From positions 2,852,001 to 2,916,000 of the forward strand of contig NZ_CP016793.1 of NCBI RefSeq assembly GCF_001701025.1: a stretch of 64,000 bases of DNA, in the 5' to 3' direction. This document shows, piece by piece, positions 33,107 through 45,555 of this stretch. Below the pieces are notes generated by a model. The model did not search any database and was not told the origin of the DNA. It saw only the letters and a program-made list of their open reading frames with translations. Position numbers and translations under genes: made by a program. Each line of letters begins with the position of its first letter. The first letter of the stretch is position 1. Origin of the DNA: Lentzea guizhouensis. GTDB taxonomy: Bacteria > Actinomycetota > Actinomycetes > Mycobacteriales > Pseudonocardiaceae.

Positions 33107-33997
33107 TCAGATCCCCATGAGGTTCATGAGGTCGTTTGCCCGCAACGCGAACATGCCCGCTATCAACACGACCGCGGCCACCACGGCCCCGATCTGGTAG
33201 AGGTTCCGGTTCTCGCGCGGCGCCCTGACCATCGCGAGCGTCAGCAGCCCGCCGATCACGAAGCCGCCGAGGTGGGCGAGCAGTGAGGCGTTGGTGAAGA
33301 GGTTCGACACCAGGTTGATCACCACGATCACCACGACCGTCGAGATGTCGCGCTTCTTGCGCCGCCACACGACGATCAGGGCACCCATGATGCCGAACAC
33401 CGCACCGGACGCTCCGGCGAGCCAGCCACCGGCGTTGCCGAAGTAGAACGCGGCCGCGTTGCCGCCGAACAGCGCCAGGAAGTACACGACGGTGAACCGC
33501 AGCCGGCCGAGCTCGGGCTCGACGCTCGACCCGGCGATGTAGAGCACCGCCATGTTGAGCACCAGGTGCCAGATGCCGATGTGCATGAAGCCCGAGGTCA
33601 AGATCCGCCACCACTCGCCGTTCGCGACGAGGACGGGTTGGAGCGCGGTCTCCGCGAAGATCGCGGAACGCTGGTTCACGAGCGGGTTGCCCGCCTGCAC
33701 CGCGGTGGCGATGAACGCGAGCGCGTTCAGCACGATCAGCACCGGCGTGACGACCAGGCGTCCCTCGGTCTGCTCGGCTCCCACCAGGGTCTGCGAGCGA
33801 CGGCCCGACTTGCGGCCCTCGCCGACGCAGTCGACGCACTGCATGCCGACCGCGGCCTCGCGCAGACAGTCCGGGCACGCCGGACGGTCGCACCTCGTGC
33901 AGCGCAGCCGGGTGGGCCGATCGGCATGACGTGCGCAGACCGGCGTTTCCGGCTGCGCTCCGATCGGCCCGTCCGGTGGAACCAGAGCGTCGCTCAC
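33107..33997 (-). CDS. Rhomboid intramembrane serine protease with N-terminal zinc finger
   Basis: 296 aa. Residues 20-60 form a B-box-type zinc finger (CARHADRPTRLRCTRCDRPACPDC... with further Cys in MQCVDC). Six to seven membrane helices follow. Catalytic Ser in GASGAVFGIMGAL, catalytic His in LAHLGGFVIGGLL, oxyanion His/Asn in HLVLNMAVLY and the WR-like WWRILTSGFMH in loop 1. It cleaves single-pass membrane proteins. Zinc-finger rhomboids are standard in actinobacteria. Its GTG/ATG overlaps the ppiA stop by 4 bp. Confidence 0.92.
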   Translation of the reverse strand: MSDALVPPDGPIGAQPETPVCARHADRPTRLRCTRCDRPACPDCLREAAVGMQCVDCVGEGRKSGRRSQTLVGAEQTEGRLVVTPVLIVLNALAFIATAVQAGNPLVNQRSAIFAETALQPVLVANGEWWRILTSGFMHIGIWHLVLNMAVLYIAGSSVEPELGRLRFTVVYFLALFGGNAAAFYFGNAGGWLAGASGAVFGIMGALIVVWRRKKRDISTVVVIVVINLVSNLFTNASLLAHLGGFVIGGLLTLAMVRAPRENRNLYQIGAVVAAVVLIAGMFALRANDLMNLMGI

Positions 33998-34545
33998 GCG
34001 CGTTCGATCGTGACCCGCTCGATCTTGATGTCGTTGACGGGACGGTCGCCCGCGCCGGTCGCGGTGCCACCGATCGCGTCGACGACGTCGCGCGACTCCT
34101 GGTCGGCGACCTCACCGAAGATCGTGTGCTTGAAGTTCAGCCACGTCGTCGGCGCCACGGTGATGAAGAACTGCGAGCCGTTGGTGTTGGGCCCGGCGTT
34201 CGCCATCGCGAGGAGGTACGGGCGGTTGAACTGCAGGTCGGACGTGAACTCGTCGGCGAAGCGGTAGCCGGGGCCACCGCGGCCGGTGCCGGTCGGGTCA
34301 CCGGTCTGGAGCATGAAGCCGGCGATGACGCGGTGGAACAGGGTGCCGTCGTAGAACGGACCCGATTTCGTACCGCTCGCGTTCGCCTCGGTGTACTCCT
34401 TCGAGCCCTCGGCGAGCCCGACGAAGTTCGCCACCGTCTTGGGAGCGTGGTCGGGGAACAGGTTCAACCGGATGTCGCCCTGCGTGGTGTGCAGGGTCGC
34501 CGTCACCTTGGTCCCGACGAAGGATTCGTTGCTGTCAGCCACCAC
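33994..34545 (-). CDS. ppiA: Cyclophilin-type peptidyl-prolyl isomerase
   Basis: 183 aa, GTG start, cytoplasmic (no signal peptide). Complete cyclophilin: FHRVIAGFMLQTGDPTGTGRGGPGYRF, NTNGSQFFIT and FKHTIFGEV, with the catalytic Arg in FHRV, Gln in MLQ and His in FKHT. It assists proline isomerisation in protein folding. Same position as ppiA (Rv0009c) in Mycobacterium; its stop overlaps the rhomboid start. An 11-bp inverted repeat begins at its start codon region. Confidence 0.95.
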   Translation of the reverse strand: MVADSNESFVGTKVTATLHTTQGDIRLNLFPDHAPKTVANFVGLAEGSKEYTEANASGTKSGPFYDGTLFHRVIAGFMLQTGDPTGTGRGGPGYRFADEFTSDLQFNRPYLLAMANAGPNTNGSQFFITVAPTTWLNFKHTIFGEVADQESRDVVDAIGGTATGAGDRPVNDIKIERVTIERA

Positions 34546-34593
34546 CCCATCGTGCCATCACAGGCGGGGATGTTCAGAAACGGGCACGATGGG
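34546..34593. promoter_or_regulatory. 11-bp perfect inverted repeat between ppiA and cwsA
   Basis: CCCATCGTGCC (34546-34556) and GGCACGATGGG (34583-34593), 26 bp apart, in the 91-bp divergent promoter region. One arm touches the ppiA start, the other lies 43 bp before the cwsA start. Candidate shared operator. Confidence 0.5.
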
Positions 34594-34636
34594 TACCTCT
34601 ATTGACATCACCGGACGACAACGTGTGGAGCACAGA

Positions 34637-35203
34637 ATGGACGAGGTGGACGTCATGACCCGCGCCGGCGAATCGGTTGGCAAGGCTGTCGGCACCGGTC
34701 TGAAGGCCGCGCGTGAGGGTGTCGTTCGCGCTGGTCACGTCGCGGAGGTCAAGCTCGCTGAGCGTGGCATCACGGCCGACCAGGTCCGCGGCGCACTCGT
34801 CGACCGCGCCGACCAGCTCATGGGCAAGGCCGAGGACTGGGAGAAGCAGACCCGCAAGTCCCGCAAGCGCCTCGCCAAGAAGAGCGCTCAGACGCGCGCC
34901 GACCTCATGACCAAGGCCGATGTGGTGCGCAAGGAGGTGCGGAAGGCGGCCAAGCACGCCAGGAAGGACGCCAAGGTCCGCGCCAAGGAACTCCGCAAGG
35001 CCGCGGCCAACCTGGGTGCCGAGGCACCGAAGCGCCGCCGTTGGCCTTGGGTGCTGGGCCTGCTCATCGCGGCCGCGGCAGCCGGCTACGTCGCGCTGAC
35101 CCGCAAGCCGGAGGAGGTCCACCTGCACGAGGAGGACCAGGCCCCGCACGCGGAGCCGGTCCTCAACGGCCAGGTCCCGACCCAAAAGGAACCCGTCAAG
35201 TAG
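34637..35203 (+). CDS. cwsA: CwsA-like cell wall synthesis/shape protein
   Basis: 188 aa from ATG 34637, with GGAG seven bases upstream. Residues 1-130 are charged helices rich in Lys/Arg/Ala (RKSRKRLAKKSAQTRADLMTKAD, KEVRKAAKHARKDAK). Then one membrane helix (PWVLGLLIAAAAAGYVALT) and an acidic external tail with HLHEEDQAPHAEP. Topology and location between tRNA genes and ppiA match CwsA (Rv0008c), which binds CrgA and Wag31 at poles and septum. Sequence similarity of such proteins is low, so the name rests on synteny and architecture. Confidence 0.75.
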   Translation: MDEVDVMTRAGESVGKAVGTGLKAAREGVVRAGHVAEVKLAERGITADQVRGALVDRADQLMGKAEDWEKQTRKSRKRLAKKSAQTRADLMTKADVVRKEVRKAAKHARKDAKVRAKELRKAAANLGAEAPKRRRWPWVLGLLIAAAAAGYVALTRKPEEVHLHEEDQAPHAEPVLNGQVPTQKEPVK

Positions 35204-35206
35204 TAG

Positions 35207-35740
35207 CTAGATCCCGAGGTTCTTGATCGCTTCTTCCGCGATCCGACGAGCCTTGATCGACTGCTTTTGGTTCGTAGTGACCACAACAGCGGCGTCGCTC
35301 TTCGCCACGGCGTAGACGACGCCGTTGTTGCTGCTCACGTACCCACCGGTCCAGCCGGTGGGCGAGTTGGCGGGCTGTGAACCGTCCGGCGCCGCCTCGT
35401 TGACGATCGTCTTCGCGATCCTCTGGTCCCCCGCGTACACCCGCACGGTCAACTGGATCTCAGTCGCCGTGGCGTAGAAGAAACACGCGGGGTGTGGTTC
35501 GTCCGTTGACAGTTTCACCTTCGGCACCAGCTGCCCGTTCGCCTCGGCCACGTACGACGTCGGCAGGTAGGGGCAGGTGCCGTCCTTCGCGGGTTTCGGC
35601 ACGGGCGGCACTGTCGGTGCGGCGCTGGTCGTGGTCACGACCGGCGGGATCGACGTGGTGGGCACCGGCACGTTCTGGGCGGCCTGGGAGCCGCACGCGG
35701 CGAGGACGCCGAGCAGGGGCAGCAACAGTGCTCGTTTCAT
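35207..35740 (-). CDS. DUF2020-like lipoprotein
   Basis: 177 aa, ATG. Lipoprotein signal peptide with lipobox LAAC at residues 13-16, then a Thr/Pro-rich tether (VPVPTTSIPPVVTTTSAAPTVPP). The globular domain begins CPYLPTSYVAEANGQLV and includes HPACFFYATATEIQLTVRV, a two-cysteine pattern like DUF2020 proteins of Corynebacteriales/Pseudonocardiales, whose function is unknown. It is convergent with cwsA (3-bp gap) and divergent from the DoxX gene. Expected on the outer face of the membrane. Confidence 0.75.
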   Translation of the reverse strand: MKRALLLPLLGVLAACGSQAAQNVPVPTTSIPPVVTTTSAAPTVPPVPKPAKDGTCPYLPTSYVAEANGQLVPKVKLSTDEPHPACFFYATATEIQLTVRVYAGDQRIAKTIVNEAAPDGSQPANSPTGWTGGYVSSNNGVVYAVAKSDAAVVVTTNQKQSIKARRIAEEAIKNLGI

Positions 35741-35851
35741 AGGGGCAACAGTCAACCAGATACCAACAGGCGCTCTACCGGCACACTCTAAATTGGTCCA
35801 TACCTTTTGTGCCCTGATCCCCTGCCCCTCGCCCCGGAAGGACCCGCGATC

Positions 35852-36247
35852 ATGGAGTTCCTGGAGCAACGACGAGAGCACGCCCTCGCGCTCTTCCGCA
35901 TCGTCATCGGCCTGTTCTTCGTCATGCACGGCGTGCAGAAGGTCATGAAGGGAACCGAGCTGCTGTCCTGGCCCGGCGGCCCCATGAGCCTCATCGAGCT
36001 GATCGGCGGCGGCCTCATCGTCATCGGTCTGTGGACCCGCTGGGCAGCGCTGCTCAGCTCCGGCGCCATGGCCTACGCCTACTTCGTCGTGCACCAGCCG
36101 AAGGCTCTCTTGCCCATCCAGAACGGCGGCGAGCTCGCCGCCATCTACTCGTGGGCGTTCCTCCTGCTGGCCTTCACAGGCGCCGGCGCCTGGTCCATCG
36201 ACAAGCTCCGCCAGTCCTCGAAGCAACGCACCCTCACCACCGCCTGA
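35852..36247 (+). CDS. DoxX-family membrane protein
   Basis: 131 aa from ATG 35852 behind GGAAGGA. Four membrane helices: LALFRIVIGLFFVMHGVQKV, SLIELIGGGLIVIGLWTRWAALLSS, MAYAYFVV and YSWAFLLLAFTGAGAWSIDKL (in part). The pattern LFRI..G..F..HG.QK..G is the DoxX/SURF4 hallmark. DoxX proteins act in thiol/redox stress with SodA and a thiosulfate transferase in mycobacteria; other members are quinone-related. No partner gene here, so the role is open. Ends with its own terminator. Confidence 0.85.
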   Translation: MEFLEQRREHALALFRIVIGLFFVMHGVQKVMKGTELLSWPGGPMSLIELIGGGLIVIGLWTRWAALLSSGAMAYAYFVVHQPKALLPIQNGGELAAIYSWAFLLLAFTGAGAWSIDKLRQSSKQRTLTTA

Positions 36248-36266
36248 CCGCACGCCCGACCGCCGA

Positions 36267-36296
36267 AGCCCTGTTCGCAACGAGGCGAACAGGGCT
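36267..36296 (+). terminator. Terminator after doxX
   Basis: AGCCCTGTTCGC and GCGAACAGGGCT form a perfect 12-bp stem with a 6-nt loop, then TTCG. Confidence 0.8.
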
Positions 36297-36530
36297 TTCG
36301 TGCATCCACGGGACGAGCCCGGCCAGAGGCGAGAGGCAAGTCGCCAAGAAGGCGGCCGGTCAGCGAGATCCGAGGCCGAACCACCGGATGGCCCACGACG
36401 CCTGAAGCAGCCGGGCCGGGTCCCGGGGCGAGCCGCCGGGAGGGCCGGCAACGCCGAAGGCGGCCGGCCGGGGGTCCGGGGGCGGAGCCGCCCGGCTGGG
36501 GTCTGGGGGCTCGGCCTCCAGAAAACACTT

Positions 36531-36574
36531 CGGGCCGAGGAGGTCTGCGCTTTTCGCAGACACTCCTCGGCCCG
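36531..36574 (-). terminator. Long hairpin downstream of tRNA-Ala
   Basis: CGGGCCGAGGAG and CTCCTCGGCCCG pair as outer stem, GTCTGCG and CGCAGAC as inner stem with loop CTTTT. One A bulges between stems. It lies 10 bp beyond the tRNA 3' end and should stop leftward transcription. Confidence 0.75.
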
Positions 36575-36583
36575 AGGTACGAA

Positions 36584-36656
36584 TGGAGACGAGGGGAATC
36601 GAACCCCTAACCCCCGCCTTGCAAAGGCGGTGCTCTGCCAATTGAGCTACGTCCCC
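36584..36656 (-). tRNA. tRNA-Ala (TGC)
   Basis: 73 nt. Acceptor GGGGACG/CGTCTCC with discriminator A (one G-T pair), D-arm AGCTCAATTGGCAGAGC, anticodon stem CCGCC/GGCGG with loop TTTGCAA giving TGC, and T-arm AGGGGTTCGATTCCCCT. No encoded CCA. Part of the gyrA-tRNA-Ile-tRNA-Ala order conserved in actinobacteria. Confidence 0.96.
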
Positions 36657-36704
36657 GAGATCTTGGGGGCGACGCGGCAGGCCGCCCGCGAGATCAGGCT
36701 GTGA

Positions 36705-36827
36705 TCAGTCGGTGGGGGCGGTGGCCTCGCGCCACAGGTCCGCGTCGGCCTTGGCGGAACGGCTGCGCTTCACGAAGAACAGGACCGCACCGGCGACCAC
36801 GACGAGTGCGATGAGCTTCTTGGCCAC
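36705..36827 (-). CDS. DLW-39 family 40-aa protein
   Basis: 40 aa; GTG start with GGAGGGG seven bases upstream. One membrane-type helix (KKLIALVVVAGAVLFFVKR), then SRSAKADADLWREATAP, containing the Asp-Leu-Trp triad that names the actinobacterial DLW-39 family. The family is defined by this short length and by its place near gyrA and the tRNA-Ile/Ala genes, exactly as here. Function unknown. It sits between the two tRNA genes on the same strand and is easily missed because of its size. Confidence 0.85.
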   Translation of the reverse strand: MAKKLIALVVVAGAVLFFVKRSRSAKADADLWREATAPTD

Positions 36828-36964
36828 TCTGAACCCCTCCAACAAGACTGTGATGGCCCCGACGTACCGCACCAGCCTACAGGCTTCGCAGATGATCAGC
36901 CGGGGCTCTGGAACTCAAATCCAGACAGAAAACGATGATGATTCGAGGAAAGTTCCGAATCGAG

Positions 36965-37038
36965 TGGGCCTAGGAGGACTTGAACCTCCGACCTCTTCAT
37001 TATCAGTGAAGCGCTCTAACCGCCTGAGCTATAGGCCC
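36965..37038 (-). tRNA. tRNA-Ile (GAT)
   Basis: 74 nt. Acceptor GGGCCTA/TAGGCCC, discriminator A, D-arm AGCTCAGGCGGTTAGAGC, anticodon loop CTGATAA giving GAT, and T-arm GGAGGTTCAAGTCCTCC. No encoded CCA. Confidence 0.96.
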
Positions 37039-37112
37039 TCGATCAACTGCCGCCCTCTCGGGGCGACGAGGAGAACCTTACAGGATCGTCCTCGTCGCTC
37101 CCAAATCGGGGG

Positions 37113-38005
37113 TCACTCCCTCTCGGAGAGCGTCAACTCCAAGCCACCGGCCAGGTCCGCGGACACGTTGTAGACGAACGCGCCGACGGTCGCGAGGGCG
37201 GTGAACAGCACGATGTTGACCGCTCCGATGATCGCCGAGACGCCGAACACGCGACCGGCGCTGATCAGTGGTTCACCGGGATCGTTGGCCTGGAGGAGGT
37301 CGTTCGCGGTGCTGTTGATCTTGTCCCAGACGCCCATGCCGTGCAGCACGCCGTAGAGCACGCCGACGGCCACGAGCCAGACGAAGAACAGCGCGACGCC
37401 GAGCACCAGAGCGAGCTTGAGCACCGACCACGGGTCGACGCGCTTGATCTGGAGCGAGGCGCGGCGCGGACCGCGGCCGGGGCGGCGGGCCGACGGGTGG
37501 CCGCGGCGGGGCGGGCGCCGCCCGTGCCGAGGTTCACCGACGTGCGGCTGCTGCCCAGGCCCACCGGTACGGCCGAGCCCCCGACCACGGGCTTCTGCAC
37601 CTTGACGGTGTCCGGGTCGGTGCTCGGGAACGCCGGCTCCGCCGAGGACGGCACCGGCGGGGCACCTGGCACCACGTAGGCGTCCTGCTGGACGGCCTCC
37701 GTGTCGTTCGTCACGCGCTGCCACGGCGGCGGCGTGGTGACGATCGGCTCTTCGGCGACGGGCACCGGCTCCGAGGCCGGCGCCTCGACCGTCTTGTCCT
37801 TGGCCGCGGTGGGCTGAGCAGCGGTCTCGGCGGAGACCGGCTTCGTCTTGTCCTTGGCCGAGGCGTCCTGCCCGTTCCCACCCGAGGGACCGGAAGCGGC
37901 CGACCCGGCGTCGTCCGCCGGCTTGTCCGCACTTTGCGGCGTCGGCTTGGTGATCACGGCGGTCTTGTCCGCGTCCCGGCCTTCGCGGTTCTCGGGTGGA
38001 GTCAC
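37113..38005 (-). CDS. DUF3566 membrane protein (Rv0007-like), frameshifted in this sequence
   Basis: Two frames are needed. From GTG 38005 a disordered Ala/Pro/Lys-rich cytoplasmic region runs in frame ([16 protein letters not shown] ... [18 protein letters not shown]). The conserved DUF3566 domain ([21 protein letters not shown] ... [20 protein letters not shown], quoted partly), with two membrane helices, is in the frame shifted by one base. The switch must occur within about 37455-37510, a run of G/C-rich triplets. One missing base (or two extra) would join them into a single protein of about 297 aa. The conserved site between gyrA and tRNA-Ile argues for an intact gene, so a sequencing error in GC-rich DNA is likeliest; a real mutation or programmed shift is possible. 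Confidence 0.75.
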
Positions 38006-38037
38006 GAGGTTGTCCTTGGCCTCTCGCTGATGCCCGA

Positions 38038-40581
<2,544 letters not shown>

Positions 40582-40636
40582 TGATGTTCTTCCTTCTCGC
40601 CAGAAACGCCAGGATGCCTAAGAACGAGAACCGGAC

Positions 40637-42673
<2,037 letters not shown>

Positions 42674-42835
42674 CTACCGGTGCACCCCGACAGAACGGGG
42701 TCAAGGACACCTTTGATTCGGTCACAGACGCCCTCAAGCGGCCCTGGATGGGTGCGGACCGCTGAAACGGGGGTTCAAATCCGCAGGTGAAAACTCATTG
42801 AGCCACAGAACGGCCGCTGAGCCCTTGACAGGACC

Positions 42836-43495
42836 TCACCCGTAGGTGTCACGCGGACCGCGCCCAGGAACGTGCCTGGGGCCGTGTCGCCAGTTGGGAG
42901 CGTCGGGGCCCTTGATCTTGAGCTTTTTCACGACGTCGTGGCCGATCCCCGCGGCGATCCTCTTCAGCAGGTCCCGCTGCAGCAGGCGCAGTTGGGTGGC
43001 CCACGCCGTCGACGACGCCTGGACCGTCAGCTCCCCGTCACTGAGCGCGATCGGCTGCGCGTGCTCGGCGACGTCCTCTCCCACCAATTTTGCCCATCGG
43101 CCGAAGACCTGGCCACCCTGCAGCTGCTCGACCCACCCCCGGTCGGCGGCGAGGCGGGAGGCGATCCGCCCGATCGTCTGGGGGTCGCGCTCATCCGGTC
43201 CGGCACCCGACCAGCGGCGCCGGCTGCGGTAGACCGAACGGCCCTTGGCCTTGCTCCCCGGCGTCCTGCCGCGGGCCTTCGCGCTCGCCTTCGCGGCCTC
43301 CAGAGCCGCCCGCGCGAGGTCCGAACCCCTCAGTTGCTCACCCTCAGGTGTGAATGAACCTGTGGACAAGTCCGCATTTGTGACGGAGTTATCCACACCA
43401 TCCACAGACTTGTCCCCAGATGTGTGGGCGGACACACCCGATCGAGCTACATCTTGGGGACCTGCATCCCCAGAGTCAGCCTGTCGGTCAGACAC
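42836..43495 (-). CDS. dciA: DciA-type DUF721 protein (Rv0004-like)
   Basis: 219 aa, GTG start overlapping the recF stop by 8 bp. Residues 1-75 are a polar, disordered extension ([21 protein letters not shown]). The DUF721 KH-like domain follows at about 110-200 ([39 protein letters not shown] in part). DciA loads or supports the replicative helicase DnaB in bacteria lacking DnaC. The first 130 bases contain several DnaA boxes in the coding sequence (43361-43418), so the peptide repeats [11 protein letters not shown] may be set by DNA function. Confidence 0.88.
   Translation of the reverse strand: MSDRQADSGDAGPQDVARSGVSAHTSGDKSVDGVDNSVTNADLSTGSFTPEGEQLRGSDLARAALEAAKASAKARGRTPGSKAKGRSVYRSRRRWSGAGPDERDPQTIGRIASRLAADRGWVEQLQGGQVFGRWAKLVGEDVAEHAQPIALSDGELTVQASSTAWATQLRLLQRDLLKRIAAGIGHDVVKKLKIKGPDAPNWRHGPRHVPGRGPRDTYG
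43361..43418. promoter_or_regulatory. DnaA-box group within dciA 5' coding region
   Basis: TGTGGACAA (43361-43369, perfect), TTATCCACA (43389-43397, perfect E. coli-type box) and TTGTCCCCA (43410-43418, one base off), with an extra CCATCCACA at 43398-43406 overlapping spacing. About 3.5 kb from oriC. Confidence 0.6.
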
Positions 43496-44594
43496 GTCGC
43501 ACCTCCCCGCCGTGCACCTCGTACCGGGCGCCGACCAGCTCCTCCGGCACGTCCTCCGCCACCGCGGCGGTGATCAGCACCTGCTCCGCGGCGGCCGCGA
43601 CCTTCGCCAGCTGTTGCCGCCGGCCGCGGTCCAGCTCCGCGAAGACATCGTCCAGCACGAGCACCGGTTCCATGCCGTCGACACGCATGAGCTCGTACCC
43701 GCCGAGCCGCAGCGCGAGCGCGAACGACCATGACTCTCCGTGACTGGCGTAGCCCTTCGCGGGGAGCTCGCCCAGCGTCAGCTCGAGGTCGTCGCGGTGC
43801 GGGCCGACCAGGCACACCCCGCGTTCGATCTCCTGCCGGCGCACCCGGTCGAGCTCGGCGAGCAACAGGTCCTCGATGCTCTCCCGGTCGTCCGGGATGT
43901 CGCCGACGCTCGACCGGTAGGAGATGAGCGCCGGCCGAGACTCCGGTGCCACCTCCGCGTAGGCCGAGGTCACGTGGTCCGCCATGTCGCGGACCAGCTT
44001 CATCCGCGCGGCCAGCAGCTCCGCGCCGTGCTTGGCCAGGTGCCCGTCCCAGACGTCGAGCGTCGAGAGGTCGGCCGACCTGCTGTGCTTCACCGTCTTC
44101 AACAACGCGCTGCGCTGCTTGAGGACGCGGTCGTAGTCGCTGCGCACACCCGCGAACCTCGGCGCGCGCAACACCAGCATCTCGTCGAGGAACCGCCGCC
44201 GGTCGCCGGGATCACCGCGCACGAGGGAGAGGTCCTCGGGCGCGAACAACACGGTCCGCAGGATCCCGAGCACGTCCCGCGTTCGCGGTACCGGGCCGCG
44301 GTTGATCCTGGCCCGGTTCGCCTTGCCGGCGGTGATCTCGATCTCCACGAGCAGCTCGCGGTCGTCGTTGACCACGGCTGCCCGCACCACGGCGCGCTGG
44401 GCACCGTGCCGGATCAGCGGTGCGTCGGTGGAGACGCGGTGCGAACCCAGCGTCGCCACGTACCCGACCGCCTCGACCAGGTTCGTCTTGCCCTGGCCGT
44501 TGCGGCCGACGAGCACCGAGACGCCGGGCTCCAGCTCCAGGTCGGCTCGTTCCCACGAGCGGAAGTCGCTGACCTGGAGGTGTCTGACGTGCAC
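43488..44594 (-). CDS. recF: RecF recombination mediator ATPase
   Basis: 368 aa, GTG start. SMC-like ATPase: Walker [19 protein letters not shown] at residues 31-48, signature-type region near [13 protein letters not shown] and Walker [14 protein letters not shown]. RecF helps load RecA at gaps with RecO/RecR. It lies 3 bp after gnd and overlaps dciA, forming a dnaN-gnd-recF-dciA unit. Confidence 0.96.
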   Translation of the reverse strand: MHVRHLQVSDFRSWERADLELEPGVSVLVGRNGQGKTNLVEAVGYVATLGSHRVSTDAPLIRHGAQRAVVRAAVVNDDRELLVEIEITAGKANRARINRGPVPRTRDVLGILRTVLFAPEDLSLVRGDPGDRRRFLDEMLVLRAPRFAGVRSDYDRVLKQRSALLKTVKHSRSADLSTLDVWDGHLAKHGAELLAARMKLVRDMADHVTSAYAEVAPESRPALISYRSSVGDIPDDRESIEDLLLAELDRVRRQEIERGVCLVGPHRDDLELTLGELPAKGYASHGESWSFALALRLGGYELMRVDGMEPVLVLDDVFAELDRGRRQQLAKVAAAAEQVLITAAVAEDVPEELVGARYEVHGGEVRRV

Positions 44595-44597
44595 TCG

Positions 44598-45512
44598 TTA
44601 GACCTGGGTGCTGCCGGAACCCGACGACGGGCCGGCGAGGTGCACCGAGTGGCCACCGAACTGGTTGCGCAGCGCGGCGACCGCGCGCATCGCCGGCGAG
44701 TCCTCCTGCCGCGACTGGAACCGGGCGAAGAGCGCGGCGGAGATCACCGGCAGCGGCACCGCGTTGTTGATGCCCTCCTCGACGGTCCACCGGCCCTCGC
44801 CGGAGTCCTCGACGTATCCGCGCAGGTCGTCGAGCTCCGGGTCGGACTCGAGCGCGCGCACCAGCAGGTCGAGCAGCCACGAGCGCACAACCGTGCCGCG
44901 CTGCCACGCCGTGATGACCGCGGGCACGTTGTCGACGACGTCGGTCTTGTCGAGCAGCTCGAAGCCCTCGGCGTACGCCTGCATGAGGCCGTACTCGATG
45001 CCGTTGTGCACCATCTTCGAGTAGTGCCCGGCGCCGACCTTGCCCGCGTGGGCGAAGCCTTCCTCGCGCGGACCCTCGGGACGGAGCGCGTCGAAGATCG
45101 GCTGCGCCTGCTCGACGTGCTTGGCGTCGCCGCCGACCATCAGCGCGTAGCCGTTCTCCAGGCCCCACACGCCACCGGACACGCCGCAGTCGAGGTAGCC
45201 GATCTCCTTCTCCGCGAGCAGCTCGGCGTGGATCTGGTCGTCGGTGAACTTGGAGTTGCCGCCGTCGATCACCAGGTCGCCCGGCTCCAGCAGCTCCTTG
45301 AGCTCCTTCACCGTGGCCCTGGTGATCTCACCGGCCGGCACCATGACCCACACCGTGCGCGGTGCTTCGAGCTTGGACACCATGTCCGCCAACGACTCCG
45401 AGTCGCTGACCTCCGGGTTGCGGTCGTAGCCGATCACCTCGTGACCGGCCCGGCGCACCCGCTCGCGCATGTTGAAACCCATCTTGCCGAGGCCGACGAG
45501 TCCGAGCTGCAC
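44598..45512 (-). CDS. gnd: 6-phosphogluconate dehydrogenase (decarboxylating), short form
   Basis: 304 aa. N-terminal Rossmann motif LGLVGLGKMGFNM, NADP/NAD loop YDRNPEV, substrate motif SGGVWGLENGYALMVGG and KMVHNGIEYGLMQAYAEG with the catalytic Lys-His-Asn. This is the short YqeC/GntZ-type form, often NAD-preferring. It converts 6-phosphogluconate to ribulose-5-phosphate and CO2. Its place between dnaN and recF is conserved in actinobacteria and may tie pentose supply to replication, which is inference. Confidence 0.95.
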   Translation of the reverse strand: MQLGLVGLGKMGFNMRERVRRAGHEVIGYDRNPEVSDSESLADMVSKLEAPRTVWVMVPAGEITRATVKELKELLEPGDLVIDGGNSKFTDDQIHAELLAEKEIGYLDCGVSGGVWGLENGYALMVGGDAKHVEQAQPIFDALRPEGPREEGFAHAGKVGAGHYSKMVHNGIEYGLMQAYAEGFELLDKTDVVDNVPAVITAWQRGTVVRSWLLDLLVRALESDPELDDLRGYVEDSGEGRWTVEEGINNAVPLPVISAALFARFQSRQEDSPAMRAVAALRNQFGGHSVHLAGPSSGSGSTQV

Positions 45513-45555
45513 GGTGTTCTCCCCTTGACGTTTCTGGTACCCGGTAAGGGTTTTC

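Larger units (their letters stand above)
36248..36583. other. Gap with terminators and a GC-rich intergenic repeat
   Basis: Between doxX and tRNA-Ala. It contains the doxX terminator (36267-36296), a GC repeat around 36470-36520 built of GGGGTCCGGGGGCGGAGCC-like units that are common between actinobacterial genes, and the tRNA terminator (36531-36574). No coding frame convinces. Confidence 0.6.

Noticed and set aside
36470..36520. GGGGTCCGGGGGCGGAGCC block as a novel mobile repeat
   Set aside because: Very similar GC blocks are widespread between actinobacterial genes; nothing specific is seen here.
36584..37038. tRNA genes as integration (att) sites
   Set aside because: No integrase, no displaced 3' tRNA copy and conserved gene order on both sides.
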